A stretch of DNA of 64,000 bases from Anomaloglossus baeobatrachus (GCF_048569485.1 NC_134354.1:398760680-398824679), one strand, 5' to 3'; positions 24,967-36,472 are shown, counted from the stretch's first letter. The notes: generated from the sequence alone by a model not told the origin. A program made the numbers and translations.

Positions 24967-25129
24967 TTTGAATATTTCCCAGGGGGCATTGCTCTAGAAT
25001 CACTGCGTTGAGAAACACGTGATGGTGTCTCCACAGTGGTGGATGTTGATCTCCCTAAGGTCAACCATCCTTGCTCACATTTAAATTTTTGGAGGGATGA
25101 ATTCATTGCCTACTATATTTAGACAATGA

Positions 25130-26180
25130 AAGTTTTTTTATGCTAATATTCATTATTATTGGAGAGCTGATTTTGTACCAGACGACTTGTAGTTTTGTAA
25201 AATTCCCAGTACACTGAAATTGGGAAAAAATGCAATATTTGTCATTGTTTTGTTTATTTTGTTTTCTTTTAATAATGTTCATTCTCCAGTTAAAATGGCC
25301 TAACAATATAATTTTACAGGTCAGTATGACTACTGGGATACCAAAGTTTTTTTTTCTAGAGATCTGTTAGGTTTCTAGATTTCTTGTTTTTTATGTGGCA
25401 AGCTAATAATTTTATTGAAATCAATTTGTGGCATTTACGATATTTTGATTAATTTTCATTACATTTTTATATGGAGATGTGGGGGCCAAAAAACCTACAA
25501 TTCTGGTGTTTTGTGGATTTTTTTTTACACCGTTTACCATATGGGTTAATTAATTTTATATTTTGATAGCAATTGCTTTTACAGATGTGGCATTGCCAAA
25601 TAAGACTTTTGCTATTTCTTTATATCTAACTGGATAAAGATGTGATGATTTACATTTTTATATTTTTTTATTTTATTATATTTTGATAATCTTTCTTTTT
25701 ATTTTTTAGTAGTCCCTTTAGGGGACTTGAAGTTGTGATTGTTCGATCATTTGTTCTGCATACCACAATACTACTGTATAGTAGTATATGGAGAAAATGT
25801 CATTCTCCTATAAAGCTCAGCCCCAGTCTGGCCTTCGTAGGAGGAGTTAAAATAACAAGGGGAGTCTTCAGCAGGCCCTCGGCTGCAATGACAATCCATT
25901 GTCACCCTGCATTTGCATCATGTGGGGTGGACTCAATGGTGCACCAGCAATTTCGTCTTTAAAACGTTGCTCTCAATGATTGAAAACAACATTTAAATGG
26001 TTATTCAGTATGCGAACAGTACAATTTTTGGTCACTGATATTACAGGCAGATGCCTGCTATATAACACATTGGTCTTTTGTTGGGTATAGTAAGGGCTGA
26101 GCTTCTTAGCTCGATCCAGATGTTGGCATGTAATGCCTGACATGCTATTACATCCTATTTTGGGAAGGGGTTAAATCAGT
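25130..26180. repeat. Old AT-rich interspersed repeat, family unresolved
   Basis: The segments GGGGGCCAAAAAACCTACAATTCTGG, CACCGTTTACCATATGGG and CCCTTTAGGGGACTTGAAG have counterparts in 41385-42010 (GTGGCCCAAAAAAATGTAAT, AAACTGTTTACCGATTACAG). Both are diverged copies of one amphibian repeat I cannot name. Confidence 0.45.
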
Positions 26181-27275
26181 TAATTTATTTTCACCAAATC
26201 TCCTTCACCATATTTAGTGTATAGTGTAGTATAGTATTTACATGGCCCTTGGATGCCATATAACCCCATTATGAAATATTTTGCACAACTTTCAATCTTC
26301 ACGTCAGATTTCTAAATCTGCTTTTAAAATGGGCCTTATAAAGATACACAGATTGGGCTAAAGCAATTTAGTGAAGAGGCTGGCAAACTATGTTCCTCAA
26401 ATTGTTGTGCAACTACAAGACCCATCATGCCAAGGCAATCTTCAGCTAGTCATTGCATGTACATACTTATAATTTCACAACAGTTATAGGCACTCCCTTT
26501 TTCATCTACTTCATTCTAAAGCTAAGTCATTACGGCATACAGTATATGTGGGTTAAAGAGTAGTTTAAGAATGCTATGTTTTACAGTCCCATAACAAATA
26601 TTTTATTATAGAGCCCTATAATATCTATTGCTGATTAATATTTCCATATATTACCATAATATATAGTATAAATTACCAAGTATTGACTGCCCTGGAAAAC
26701 ATAATCTAAAATGTTTTTTAACCAATATATATTCAAATCTACAAACATGAGTAGTTTTTATGATCTGTAATCACGGTATAGATGATGAAGCGTTAACATT
26801 TCTTTAACATTTCCGTCTTCTTGTTTAGTTTCCTAAAATGCATACTTTTATTTTTTTTTCCGAAATTCTGTACTTAACTGACTGCAGATTGGCGATGGAA
26901 AATCTGCCCTTTTATGAATTAAGCTTTTATTTCTGTACTTAATTATCCTGTTAGAGTTTTTTCATGCTTCCAAAACAAATTTCAAACCGGAATGCTTTAT
27001 AAATCTAAGTCTGGTCTTTGAACTGATTCATCTTGAGTGTATTGATGTAATTTCAAAACTCCAAAATAAGGCATCATAATAGCTACACGTCTACCCAACA
27101 ATTTTGCCCACAATAAAAGTTTAATGTTGTACCATGTCTACTGGGAAACTACTGTAAAGCAAATTGGTATAAATAATATAGGTATGTAATATGAGCTTCA
27201 TATGGCTAATAAGAAAGTCTCCAGTAGTGCCTTGGTTGTCTAACACCATCACTAGCAGACATTTCACCCATGCAT

Positions 27276-27631
27276 AAAGGAGCTATCCAGTCAAAACAAG
27301 TTATTTTATCACCTATCTAAAGGATAGGAGATAAATTGTTGATCTGAAAGGTCCGATCACTTGGATCCACCCTGATCGCCAGATTGGGGAACCTTTATCC
27401 ACACTGGAATGGAGCGGCAGTGTGCACGTTCAGCTGGCACTCCATCCATTCTTTATGGGGCTGCCAAGCACTCAGCTTTTTCCAGCAGCCTCATACAGAA
27501 TGAAGTGACCTGCCAAGCCATTTTGTAATGGGGATACACTTTCACCAATTTATCGATCGGTGAGGGTCCCAGCAGTGGGATATCACTAATCAGCAAATGA
27601 TAACCTGATTTAACTGGACAACACTTTCAAA
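27276..27631. mobile_element. Palindromic MITE-like repeat
   Basis: Left end AAAGGAGCTATCCAGTCAAA and right end GATTTAACTGGACAACACTTT are roughly inverted, and the interior CCGATCACTTGGATCC is matched by CGATCGGTGAGGGTCCC. Target site not clear. Confidence 0.45.
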
Positions 27632-27917
27632 GCAAATCTGTAAGGTCAGATAACGTTAACCTGCACACATTGGGTTAATATAAAAAGAGGTTTGCCAATG
27701 CTGGACAATGGGTCCAGGGGAGTAAAACAATAAAAAAGATACTCAGTCATCTCCCCCTCCCTGGCATATCTCTTTGGTAGTTAGTACTGTTTGGTGTATC
27801 ATATGAGCAGTGCAGCCGCTTAGCAGCTGTAGCGGTCACACTTTGTCCGACACGTAAATGTGAACGCTGCAGGCAAAAAGTGGCGCTGAATAGGTGGATT
27901 GGCACCTGTCTGAGAGG

Positions 27918-27943
27918 TATATATATGTATATATACATATATA

Positions 27944-27977
<34 letters not shown>
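27918..27977. repeat. TA microsatellite
   Basis: Nearly pure alternating TA with a few G and C interruptions. Confidence 0.85.
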
Positions 27978-27979
<2 letters not shown>

Positions 27980-28534
27980 TTTAATTCCATTACCTAAGCC
28001 TATTTATAATGGGTTGTCCAGTAGTGGATATCCCCTTTAACATTTTATTTAGCCCATATATTTTGCAATGTGACCTCTCTGATACTAAAATGAATCTTAA
28101 ACCCATAAGCTGTGTTTTAAAAGAGTATGGTTTACTGCCTGAGCTTTTGTGAGTTGTCATAGTCTCCTCATCATGAACAGGACGTGATAGCACACATAAT
28201 TCTAGGAATGGAATGATCTTTTTGTGCAATTCTGACCAAAATTTCCACTAGATACCACAAGTTATCTACTATATACTTAACTTCCAACCACAGTTCCAGT
28301 ACTCATAATACAAATACAAAGTTTTTGGGCTAATATTTAGGAGGGGTCATATTAGTAGTGGAGGAAATCCTCCAAAATGTAATATAGAAAAGTATGTTTG
28401 TAAGGGTAATATAGGCTAATGGACATTGTTTATCTGATGTGTCTTATTTCCATTGATTAAAAATGTGAAATGTCTTATACTGTACATATTGGGTTCAAGA
28501 GTGCACTATCATAAACTAACACATTTATTTTTAA

Positions 28535-28654
<120 letters not shown>

Positions 28655-29002
28655 TAGAAAAGATCTAATTTACAGAATGAATCCATAGAAATCATATATA
28701 CAGTAATTTATTTCTGGCAATAATTCATTTCAACATAAATTAATGGAGTTGCGTAATTTCAGTCACCTTACATACTGTATGTAATGCATGGGAAGCTAGA
28801 CACTATGTGATGTAGTATGAAGTAAGTAACTAGATGGCGCTAGAAGCACTAGTGTACTGAGAGAGCCCACCATCATAACCTATAGAGCAGAGGGAAAGTC
28901 AGACAAGCCAGGATCAGTAACCAAGAGGACACGACAGAACACAGGGAGCAGGCAGAAATGAGGTCAAGATACAGTCCCAGGGTCAGGACACCAGATGAGT
29001 AC

Positions 29003-29780
29003 TGTCACGGCCAGGTGTACGGGCAGGCCCAGGAGGTGGATCCACTGGACCGAACTCCTAGATGGTAGGAAAGAGTCCGGCAGCTGGAACACTAGAAACA
29101 GCAGAACAGTCCTTGCACACGGGAATAGCGGAGAAGTCCCTGGGACCACGGAGTTATGGGTGGTAGTCCGGGTGACGCAGCTCAGGTTCGGAAGCCGAGA
29201 TGATGTCAGGCGGGGTCCGGAACCTTGGGAGCAAGATGACGGGTCACCGCAGGGATCCGAGATGGTGCGGACTGTCAGGATGGCAGAAGGACAGCGTTCG
29301 GGGTTCAGGATACGGCAGACTGGATGGCGAGGCAAGCACGGCTCTACAAAGAGAGATAGGTGAGTACATGCACTGAAACACCAGGAGACCTGACTCCTAG
29401 CTTAGGGAACACGAAGATCAGGCCCCGCCCCCTTGGACAATACACCCCTTTATACCCTGTACCTGATTAGCCTCATTACCTGTTAATGGACGCTGGCCCT
29501 TTAAGAAAGGGTCAGTGACCGCGCGCGCGCCCTAATGCGCATGCGCGCAGCCCGGGTGCCAGAAGCCAGGGAAGGAGGCTGAGAAGAGGACGCAGGGGAG
29601 CCGGCCAGGGCCTGGGAAGCCGTCGGGCGCCGCGATCGGGGACCAGGGGGCCTGGGAAGGACGGGGACCGGAGGCTGGAGAGCGGGGAGCGTGGCAGGTG
29701 AGCCGGGGAGCGGGGCTGAGGACCCGGGGAGCGGAGCAGAGGACCCGGGGAGGGAAGCCAAGGACCCGGGGAGCGTGACA
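29003..29780 (-). repeat. Copy B 3' LTR
   Basis: 778 bp, TGTCACG...CGTGACA ends. Contains a perfect NRF1-like TGCGCATGCGCG (29536-29547). A C-rich tract just inside the element at 29783 is the polypurine tract on the coding strand. Confidence 0.9.
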
Positions 29781-32700
29781 GTACCCCCCCCCCACACCCC
29801 CCTCCCCGCAACCGGGACATGAAGGCACGGATCAGAGGAGTGCCCACGTTCTCCCTGGGCTCCCAGGACCTATCCTCAGGACCATACCCCTCCCAGTCCA
29901 CCAGGAAGAACTGACGACCTCGAACGGTCTTCATGGCCACGATATCCCTTACCGCATAGATGTCGTCATCGGCAATAGGTGGAGGAGCCGGACAGGCAGC
30001 AGCGGAGAAGGGACCAAGGACGACCGGCTTGAGCAGGGAGACGTGGAAAGAGTTGGGAATCCTCATCGTGGCCGGGAGCTGTAGCTTGTAGGAGACCTCA
30101 TTGATCTTGCTGAGGACCTTAAACGGCCCGATGTAGCGAGGACCCAGCTTGTAGGAAGGTATCTTCAATCGGATGTACTGGGAAGCAAGCCAGACCAGGT
30201 CACCAGGAGAGAAACACGGAGGGTCCAGACGCCTCTTGTCAGCGTGTTTCTTCATCCGCTGGGAAGCGCGTCCAAGGGACGCCTTGACAGAGTCCCAAAT
30301 GGTAGCGAAGTCACGGGCTACAGTATCAGCCGCAGGGACATCCGAAGAAGGGGATATAGGCAATGGAACGGAGGGCTGAAGTCCGTAAACGACATGGAAG
30401 GGAGATTTGGAGGACGACTCACTGATGTGGTGGTTATGTGAGAATTCAGCCCAAGGCAGAAGCGTGGACCAGTCGTCGTGATGGGCGTTGACATAGTGAC
30501 GTAAGAAGGATGTCAAGATTTGATTGACCCTCTCCACTTGGCCATTAGACTGAGGATGGTAAGCAGAAGAAAAGTCCAGAGTCACTCCCAGATGCTTGCA
30601 GAGCGCCCTCCAGAAGCGGGAGGTGAACTGAGTTCCTCTGTCGGACACGATGTGGGATGGAAAGCCATGCAAGCGGAAGATGTGATGTATATAGGCTTCT
30701 GCGAGTTCCTGAGCAGAGGGCAGTCCGGCCATAGGGACGAAGTGAGCCATTTTGGAGAACCGGTCCACCACGACCCATATGACTGTGTGTCCGGAGGATA
30801 ATGGCAAGTCCGTAATAAAATCCATCGCTATGTGTTGCCACGGAACTGAGGGTATAGGCAGAGGCAGAAGACGGCCATAGGGCAGGTGTTTGGGCGTCTT
30901 GTTCCTGGCACAAGAGGAGCAGGCAGAGACATAAGCAGTGACGTCCGTGCGAAGGGATGGCCACCAGTAATGGCGTACAATCGCACCCCATGTTCTCTTC
31001 TGGCCTGCATGACCGGCTGTTTTGGAGGCATGACCCCAGTGTAACACTTTTTGCCTGTCAGTCTCAGAGACATAGGTCTTCCCGGGCGGTATCTGGGCCA
31101 GAGTGACAGGGGCCACCGGAATAATCTTGCTAGGAGGGATGATAGGTTGGGTAGTCTCTTCCTCCTGCTCCATGGGCACGAAAGACCTAGACAAGGCATC
31201 AGCGCGTACATTCTTGTCCGCGGGTCTGAAATGGAGCTGGAAGTCAAACCTGGCAAAGAATAAGGACCACCTGGCTTGCCGTGGGTTCAGTCGCTGAGCG
31301 GACCGCAGGTATTCCAGGTTCTTGTGGTCCGTGTAGATAATCACGGGGTACACTGCTCCTTCCAGGAGGTAGCGCCACTCCTCCAGAGCCAGTTTGACCG
31401 CCAATAGTTCTCGGTCACCGATGGTGTAATTACGTTCCGGCGCTGAGAAGCTCTTGGAGAAGAAACCGCAAGTCACCATCTTGCCGGAGGAGGATTTCTG
31501 CATGAGCACTGCTCCAGCCCCCGAGGAGGAGGCATCCACTTCCAAGGTGAACTGGCGGTTTAACTCCGGACGGTGGAGTACAGGAGCGGAGGCAAATGCT
31601 CGCTTCAGGGAGCAAAACGCGGCGTCGGCCGCAGGTGACCAGTCCTTTGGATTAGCCTCCTTTTTGGTCAAAGCGGAGAGAGGAGCAGTCAGGGCAGAGA
31701 AGTGAGGGATAAACTGGCGGTAGTAGTTGGTGAATCCCAGGAACCGTTGGATTGCCTTCAGTCCAGAAGGAGGAGGCCAGTTGAGTATGGAGGAGACCTT
31801 CTTTGGATCCATCTGCAGTCCAGTGCCCGAGATGATGTATCCCAGGAAAGGGAGAGAAGACTGCTCAAAGACGCACTTCTCATATTTGGCGTAAAGACGA
31901 TTCTCCCTCAGTCTTTGCAGAACCAGCTGTACGTTCTCTCTATGGGTCTGGAGGTCCGGAGAGAAGATAAGGATGTCATCCAGATAAACTACGACACAGA
32001 CGTAGAGGAGGTCCCGGAATATGTCGTTCACCAATTCTTGGAAGACTGCTGGTGCGTTACACAGGCCGAAGGGCATCACGCAGTATTCATAGTGCCCATC
32101 GCGAGTATTAAACGCGGTCTTCCATTCGTCCCCAGAGCGGATACGAACTAGGTTGTAGGCACCCCGAAGATCCAGCTTGGTGAACACACGGGCTCCTCTG
32201 AGCCGGTCGAACAATTCGGGGATGAGCGGCAGAGGGTACTTGTTTTTGACGGTGATCTGATTTAGACCCCGGTAGTCGATGCATGGGCGTAGGTCACCCT
32301 CTTTGTTCTTTACGAAGAAGAAGCCTGCTCCCGCAGGAGAGGAGGATCTCCGGATGAATCCTTTTGCCAGGCTCTCTGTGATGTAGGTAGACATGGCCCT
32401 GGTTTCGGCCGGAGACAACGGATATATCCGTCCTCGAGGTGGTGTTGTTCCTGGGAGCAGGTCGATGGCACAATCGTAGGGACGGTGTGGCGGAAGTACC
32501 TCAGACTCCTTCTTGTCAAAAACGTCTGCGAAGGACCAATAGGCCGAGGGCAGTTCCGGTAGGTTCTCTGGAACCGGAGGTCGTCGGATAGGTTGTATGG
32601 ACTTCAGACACTTCTCATGACAAGCAGAACCCCATCGGGTGATTTCGCCAGTACCCCAGCTGACTGATGGTTCGTGTGTCCGCAACCAGGGAAGTCCCAG

Positions 32701-33027
32701 CAGGATCTGGTGGGACATGTGTGGAAGGACGTAGAGAGTGATGTTCTCGGTGTGCAGGGCACCGATACGCAGTTCGACCGGTCTGGTGACCCAGGAGATG
32801 GTATCAGAGAGGGGTCTCCCATCCACAGAGGCAATCACTAGGGGCTTCTCGAGTAGAGTAACAGGCAGCTGGTACTTGTCCACCGTGGCCTGCTGGATGA
32901 AATTGCCTGCTGCTCCAGAGTCGAGGTATGCCTCAGCCGTGAAGCGCGTCTCTCCCGTTGACACTTGCACAGTCCACATAACCGGGTCTGAGAGAGTCCC
33001 AGCACCTAGGGTGGCCTCTCCTACCAA
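29512..33027 (-). CDS. Copy B pol (PR-RT-RH-IN-chromodomain)
   Basis: An open frame of 1171 residues in the -1 frame relative to gag. Landmarks: protease DSGA about 35-38; reverse transcriptase about 190-400 with YLDD at 348-351; RNase H with EVDASSSG near 498 and TDHKNLEYL near 566; integrase HHCC finger about 664-710; integrase core with MDF, SDRGTQF and NGQVER about 735-833; GPY/F-like GPRYIGPFKV about 962; chromodomain about 1024-1065. The tail beyond about 1080 is LTR sequence. Reverse transcribes and integrates the element; the chromodomain is known in chromoviruses to bind chromatin marks. Treated as a virus-like element copy that looks whole. Confidence 0.9.
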   Translation of the reverse strand: MVGEATLGAGTLSDPVMWTVQVSTGETRFTAEAYLDSGAAGNFIQQATVDKYQLPVTLLEKPLVIASVDGRPLSDTISWVTRPVELRIGALHTENITLYVLPHMSHQILLGLPWLRTHEPSVSWGTGEITRWGSACHEKCLKSIQPIRRPPVPENLPELPSAYWSFADVFDKKESEVLPPHRPYDCAIDLLPGTTPPRGRIYPLSPAETRAMSTYITESLAKGFIRRSSSPAGAGFFFVKNKEGDLRPCIDYRGLNQITVKNKYPLPLIPELFDRLRGARVFTKLDLRGAYNLVRIRSGDEWKTAFNTRDGHYEYCVMPFGLCNAPAVFQELVNDIFRDLLYVCVVVYLDDILIFSPDLQTHRENVQLVLQRLRENRLYAKYEKCVFEQSSLPFLGYIISGTGLQMDPKKVSSILNWPPPSGLKAIQRFLGFTNYYRQFIPHFSALTAPLSALTKKEANPKDWSPAADAAFCSLKRAFASAPVLHRPELNRQFTLEVDASSSGAGAVLMQKSSSGKMVTCGFFSKSFSAPERNYTIGDRELLAVKLALEEWRYLLEGAVYPVIIYTDHKNLEYLRSAQRLNPRQARWSLFFARFDFQLHFRPADKNVRADALSRSFVPMEQEEETTQPIIPPSKIIPVAPVTLAQIPPGKTYVSETDRQKVLHWGHASKTAGHAGQKRTWGAIVRHYWWPSLRTDVTAYVSACSSCARNKTPKHLPYGRLLPLPIPSVPWQHIAMDFITDLPLSSGHTVIWVVVDRFSKMAHFVPMAGLPSAQELAEAYIHHIFRLHGFPSHIVSDRGTQFTSRFWRALCKHLGVTLDFSSAYHPQSNGQVERVNQILTSFLRHYVNAHHDDWSTLLPWAEFSHNHHISESSSKSPFHVVYGLQPSVPLPISPSSDVPAADTVARDFATIWDSVKASLGRASQRMKKHADKRRLDPPCFSPGDLVWLASQYIRLKIPSYKLGPRYIGPFKVLSKINEVSYKLQLPATMRIPNSFHVSLLKPVVLGPFSAAACPAPPPIADDDIYAVRDIVAMKTVRGRQFFLVDWEGYGPEDRSWEPRENVGTPLIRAFMSRLRGGGCGGGVLSRSPGPWLPSPGPLLRSPGPQPRSPAHLPRSPLSSLRSPSFPGPLVPDRGARRLPRPWPAPLRPLLSLLPWLLAPGLRACALGRARGH

Positions 33028-33029
33028 CC

Positions 33030-33974
33030 CTAGGCTTTGGAGTTTCCCGGCCTTTCCGGACAGGAGCGTAGGAGGTGAGTGTCCTCTCCGCAGTAAAAGC
33101 AGAGGCCCTTGGCGAGCCGCTCTGCTCGACGTTGTTCGGATTGTCGTACTCGGTCGATCTGCATGGGCTCGTGGACGGGAATCCCAGCTGTTGATGACTG
33201 CGATACGGAGGGCTTCTGTGGAGGAGGGGAATGTCGTACCGGACGTCTCTCCCGAGACAGCTCTTTGGAGCGCTCCTGAAAACGAATGTCCACTCGAGTT
33301 GCTAGGGCAATCAGGGCATCTAGAGTGGAGGGCACGTCACGACCCGCCAACTCATCTTTGATGCGACTCGAGAGTCCTTCCCAGAAGGCGGCTGTTAGGG
33401 CCTCATTATTCCACCCGAGTTCAGAAGCCAACGTGCGGAAACGGATGGCGTATTGGCCCACCGTCAGTGTTCCTTGACGTAAGCGGAGGAGGGATGAAGC
33501 AGACGCAGAGGCGCGTCCCGGCTCGTCAAAGGTGCTGCGGAAGGCCTGCAGGAACTCTTGAAGATCCTTGGTCATAGGGTCCTCCTTCTCCCACAACGGG
33601 TTCATCCACGCCAGTGCCTCGCCCTCCAGGTGAGACATGATGAAGGCGACCTTGGCTTGGTCGGAGGCAAACAGATGTGGCAGCTGCGTGAAGTGGAGGG
33701 AGCATTGGTTTATAAACCCCCTGCAAGTCTTGGGATCTCCGGCGTACCGGGGTGGTGAGGCCAAACGCAGTCTGGAAGCATCCGAAGAAGCGGCCACGGG
33801 AGCGGGGGACGTGGCTTGACTAGTGGCGGCTTGGGATGTTGTAGACGTGACTGCTGCTTGTAGCATGGTCAGGCGGGTGTCCACGGAAGTCATGAAGTTC
33901 AGCATGCGGGTCTGGACTTCACGCTGGCGTTGGAGTTCCTCTTGCAAGGCCGCTAGTGCTGCAGCGGGATCCAT
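33030..33974 (-). CDS. Copy B gag
   Basis: 314 residues, the same length as in copy A. Coiled-coil-like N-terminus, capsid-like gag domain (SLHFTQLPHLF, GEALAWMNPLWEKEDP), and a single CCHC knuckle CFYCGEDTHLLRSC near the end. The ATG follows the self-primer site directly. The slippery heptamer GGGAAAC lies on the minus strand at 33048-33042 near the end of gag, with pol in the -1 frame. Confidence 0.9.
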   Translation of the reverse strand: MDPAAALAALQEELQRQREVQTRMLNFMTSVDTRLTMLQAAVTSTTSQAATSQATSPAPVAASSDASRLRLASPPRYAGDPKTCRGFINQCSLHFTQLPHLFASDQAKVAFIMSHLEGEALAWMNPLWEKEDPMTKDLQEFLQAFRSTFDEPGRASASASSLLRLRQGTLTVGQYAIRFRTLASELGWNNEALTAAFWEGLSSRIKDELAGRDVPSTLDALIALATRVDIRFQERSKELSRERRPVRHSPPPQKPSVSQSSTAGIPVHEPMQIDRVRQSEQRRAERLAKGLCFYCGEDTHLLRSCPERPGNSKA

Positions 33975-33985
33975 GGCCTGATCTT
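33975..33985 (-). promoter_or_regulatory. Copy B self-primer binding site
   Basis: AAGATCAGGCC on the minus strand, two bases inside the 5' LTR, pairs exactly with GGCCTGATCTT in the LTR (plus positions 34399-34409), which sits 30 bp after the TATAAA box (34439-34434). Compared with copy A, one base has changed on each side of the pairing in a compensating way. Confidence 0.78.
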
Positions 33986-33987
33986 AC

Positions 33988-34765
33988 TGTCACGGCCAGG
34001 TGTACGGGCAGGCCCAGGAGGTGGATCCACTGGACCGAACTCCTAGATGGTAGGAAAGAGTCCGGCAGCTGGAACACTAGAAACAGCAGAACAGTCCTTG
34101 CACACGGGAATAGCGGAGAAGTCCCTGGGACCACGGAGTTATGGGTGGTAGTCCGGGTGACGCAGCTCAGGTTCGGAAGCCGAGATGATGTCAGGCGGGG
34201 TCCGGAACCTTGGGAGCAAGATGACGGGTCACCGCAGGGATCCGAGATGGTGCGGACTGTCAGGATGGCAGAAGGACAGCGTTCGGGGTTCAGGATACGG
34301 CAGACTGGATGGCGAGGCAAGCACGGCTCTACAAAGAGAGATAGGTGAGTACATGCACTGAAACACCAGGAGACCTGACTCCTAGCTTAGGGAACACGAA
34401 GATCAGGCCCCGCCCCCTTGGACAATACACCCCTTTATACCCTGTACCTGATTAGCCTCATTACCTGTTAATGGACGCTGGCCCTTTAAGAAAGGGTCAG
34501 TGACCGCGCGCGCGCCCTAATGCGCATGCGCGCAGCCCGGGTGCCAGAAGCCAGGGAAGGAGGCTGAGAAGAGGACGCAGGGGAGCCGGCCAGGGCCTGG
34601 GAAGCCGTCGGGCGCCGCGATCGGGGACCAGAGGGCCTGGGAAGGACGGGGACCGGAGGCTGGAGAGCGGGGAGCGTGGCAGGTGAGCCGGGGAGCGGGG
34701 CTGAGGACCCGGGGAGCGGAGCAGAGGACCCGGGGAGGGAAGCCAAGGACCCGGGGAGCGTGACA
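33988..34765 (-). repeat. Copy B 5' LTR
   Basis: 778 bp with TATAAA, predicted RNA start 30 bp downstream, and the same NRF1-like motif as the 3' LTR. Differs from the 3' LTR at one base by my count. Confidence 0.9.
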
Positions 34766-35560
34766 AGTACGTATGGGATGCAAGGACCAGGTGTGGACAT
34801 GGTCAGGAGGAGGTCCGAGGTCAGAAGCCAGAAGGTAACAACAAGGTCCAGGGGGCAGGCAGAGCAGAGTCAATAACAGTCCAGGTTTGAAAAGATGAGA
34901 CCAGATAACAAGGCACAACAGAAGCCAAGCACTACTGCACAACAGGAAATACGACTGGCATCATTCCGGCCAAGCACGCTCCCTAATACAGCAGAGTAAT
35001 CATCCGAAATGGGGAGCATATGAGCAAGCCCCTCCCACCACCAGCATAGGACCTAGTGCGGGGAAGCAACCCATCAACAGGAGTGCAAAATAGCAGAGCA
35101 TCAAGGCAAAAAGCTCTGCGTGGAACAACAGGCGAACACAAGCTCCACAGGAGAAGCATAACAGAAAGTCAGCCCAAAAGATGGACCAAAAATTAGAACC
35201 ATGACACATACCATGCATACATTCTCCTGCTTTGTTCTCATGAGGTACAAAAGGCTGCAACAGATCTGTTCATAAAAAGATACCCATTTGTAAACAGACC
35301 GAGTCATATTGTTAGACACCTTCTAGAATGAAACATTCCTGTATTCATATTTGTGAACTGAGAAACCCTTTTCTTGCACTCTTAAGAAAGCTATTTGTGT
35401 AACTTTGGCTAAGCATTTATAGCTTAAAATAAGAGAAAAGATATATCTTACACTGATTAAAAACCTTCAGGATATATCACTGTTATAGATTAGCGTATTT
35501 TAGCAATTTGTCACAAATTTAAATATCATAAAGCTTTTCATTTCTTGGAAAATACGGGTA

Positions 35561-35836
35561 TAACACTAGAAGTCCCAGAGAGGGGTCAGTTAACATTTCT
35601 ACCTTTGGAACCCAGAGACGGGTCGAATGACCTGAAGGATTTTCGCTAACATCCTATAATCACCGTCTTTTGTTATGTAATTAAGGCCATTACTGTTGCA
35701 CCACAGGAGGTGCTGTTTTCCATTGAGTTTAGCCATTTAGTTTCTAGTTAGTTATATTCAGTTTAGACTAAGGGTCATTTGACCCTCTTTCGGGACTTCA
35801 GGGGGGAGCACAAAATTTCTGGGACTCCTAGTTAAC
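35561..35836. mobile_element. Short MITE with AAGTCCCAGA ends
   Basis: Left TAACACTAGAAGTCCCAGAG and right rc GTTAACTAGGAGTCCCAGAA are inverted. About 276 bp, non-coding, superfamily uncertain. Confidence 0.55.
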
Positions 35837-36126
35837 ACTTGGAAATTTATATTGAAGCTCTTTTGAGCAATTTAATTCAAACACAGCATAACAAATGTGC
35901 AAGTGACCTCAAACTAGAGGAAAACATATTGTAATTGGTGGTAACTAACAGCCTATTTTAACAACACACTGTAGTAACAGACATTTTAGGCAACTTAGAT
36001 TTAAAAAATGGTCCAAAAATTATCCCTCTACAGTGGAAAATTACTGCCTGGCTGGTGTGTATATACAAGCAGTGCAAACGGAAGAAGCCTTTCACTTTTT
36101 CACTTTTTCTGTTTGGTAAATATTAA

Positions 36127-36472
36127 AGGAAACCTGTCACCGGATGTTTATAATACTCACCTAACGATCGGTGCAGAGCAGACTGGCCGGATGGATGTCT
36201 CCGTTCTCCGGGTCTGCGCCTGCTTTTTCAGCCATCTTCGTTCTCCTTCTGAAGCTAGTGTGGATGACGGGTTCTACATCATAAAGAGAAGCCGACATTG
36301 AGGTCCTGCGCAGGTGCACTTTGATCTGCCCTGAGTAGGCAGAACGTGTCATCCACACTAGCTTCAGAAGAAGGAGGATAAAGATGGACAAAAGAGGTGG
36401 CGCGGACCCAGAGAACGGAAATGCCCATCAGACCAGTCTGCTCCGCACCGACCATTAGGTGACAAGTTTCCT
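36127..36472. mobile_element. T2/Kolobok-like MITE (a)
   Basis: TTAA at 36123-36126 and 36473-36476. Left end AGGAAACCTGTCACCGG, right rc AGGAAACTTGTCACCTA, giving the TTAAAGGRR terminus known from Xenopus T2 MITEs. The interior is strongly palindromic around the duplicated GAAGCTAGTGTGGATGA. Confidence 0.75.

Larger units (their letters stand above)
29003..34765 (-). mobile_element. Ty3/gypsy chromovirus (Tf1/sushi group), copy B
   Basis: 5763 bp on the minus strand, flanked by a perfect 5-bp duplication AGTAC (28998-29002 and 34766-34770). Parts on the minus strand: 5' LTR 33988-34765, primer-binding site 33975-33985, gag 33030-33974, pol 29512-33027 running into the 3' LTR, 3' LTR 29003-29780. 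Both LTRs are 778 bp and I count one difference between them, so the insertion is very young, perhaps under about a million years at a typical vertebrate rate. It looks whole. It lies antisense to runx3 in the giant intron. Confidence 0.95.
28806..35206 (-). repeat. Solo LTR D, split by gypsy copy B
   Basis: Starts TGTGATG at 28806 and ends CCATGACA at 35206, matching the ends and interior wording of solo LTR E (51560-52173) on the same strand. Its own length is about 630 bp once copy B is set aside. Flanks CACTA and CATAC are only partly alike, so the target duplication is uncertain. No internal coding region remains, as for a solo LTR from recombination. Confidence 0.6.

Noticed and set aside
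28964-29363. Frames of 120-150 residues recurring at each LTR
   Set aside because: They lie wholly in LTR sequence on both strands and repeat wherever an LTR occurs.
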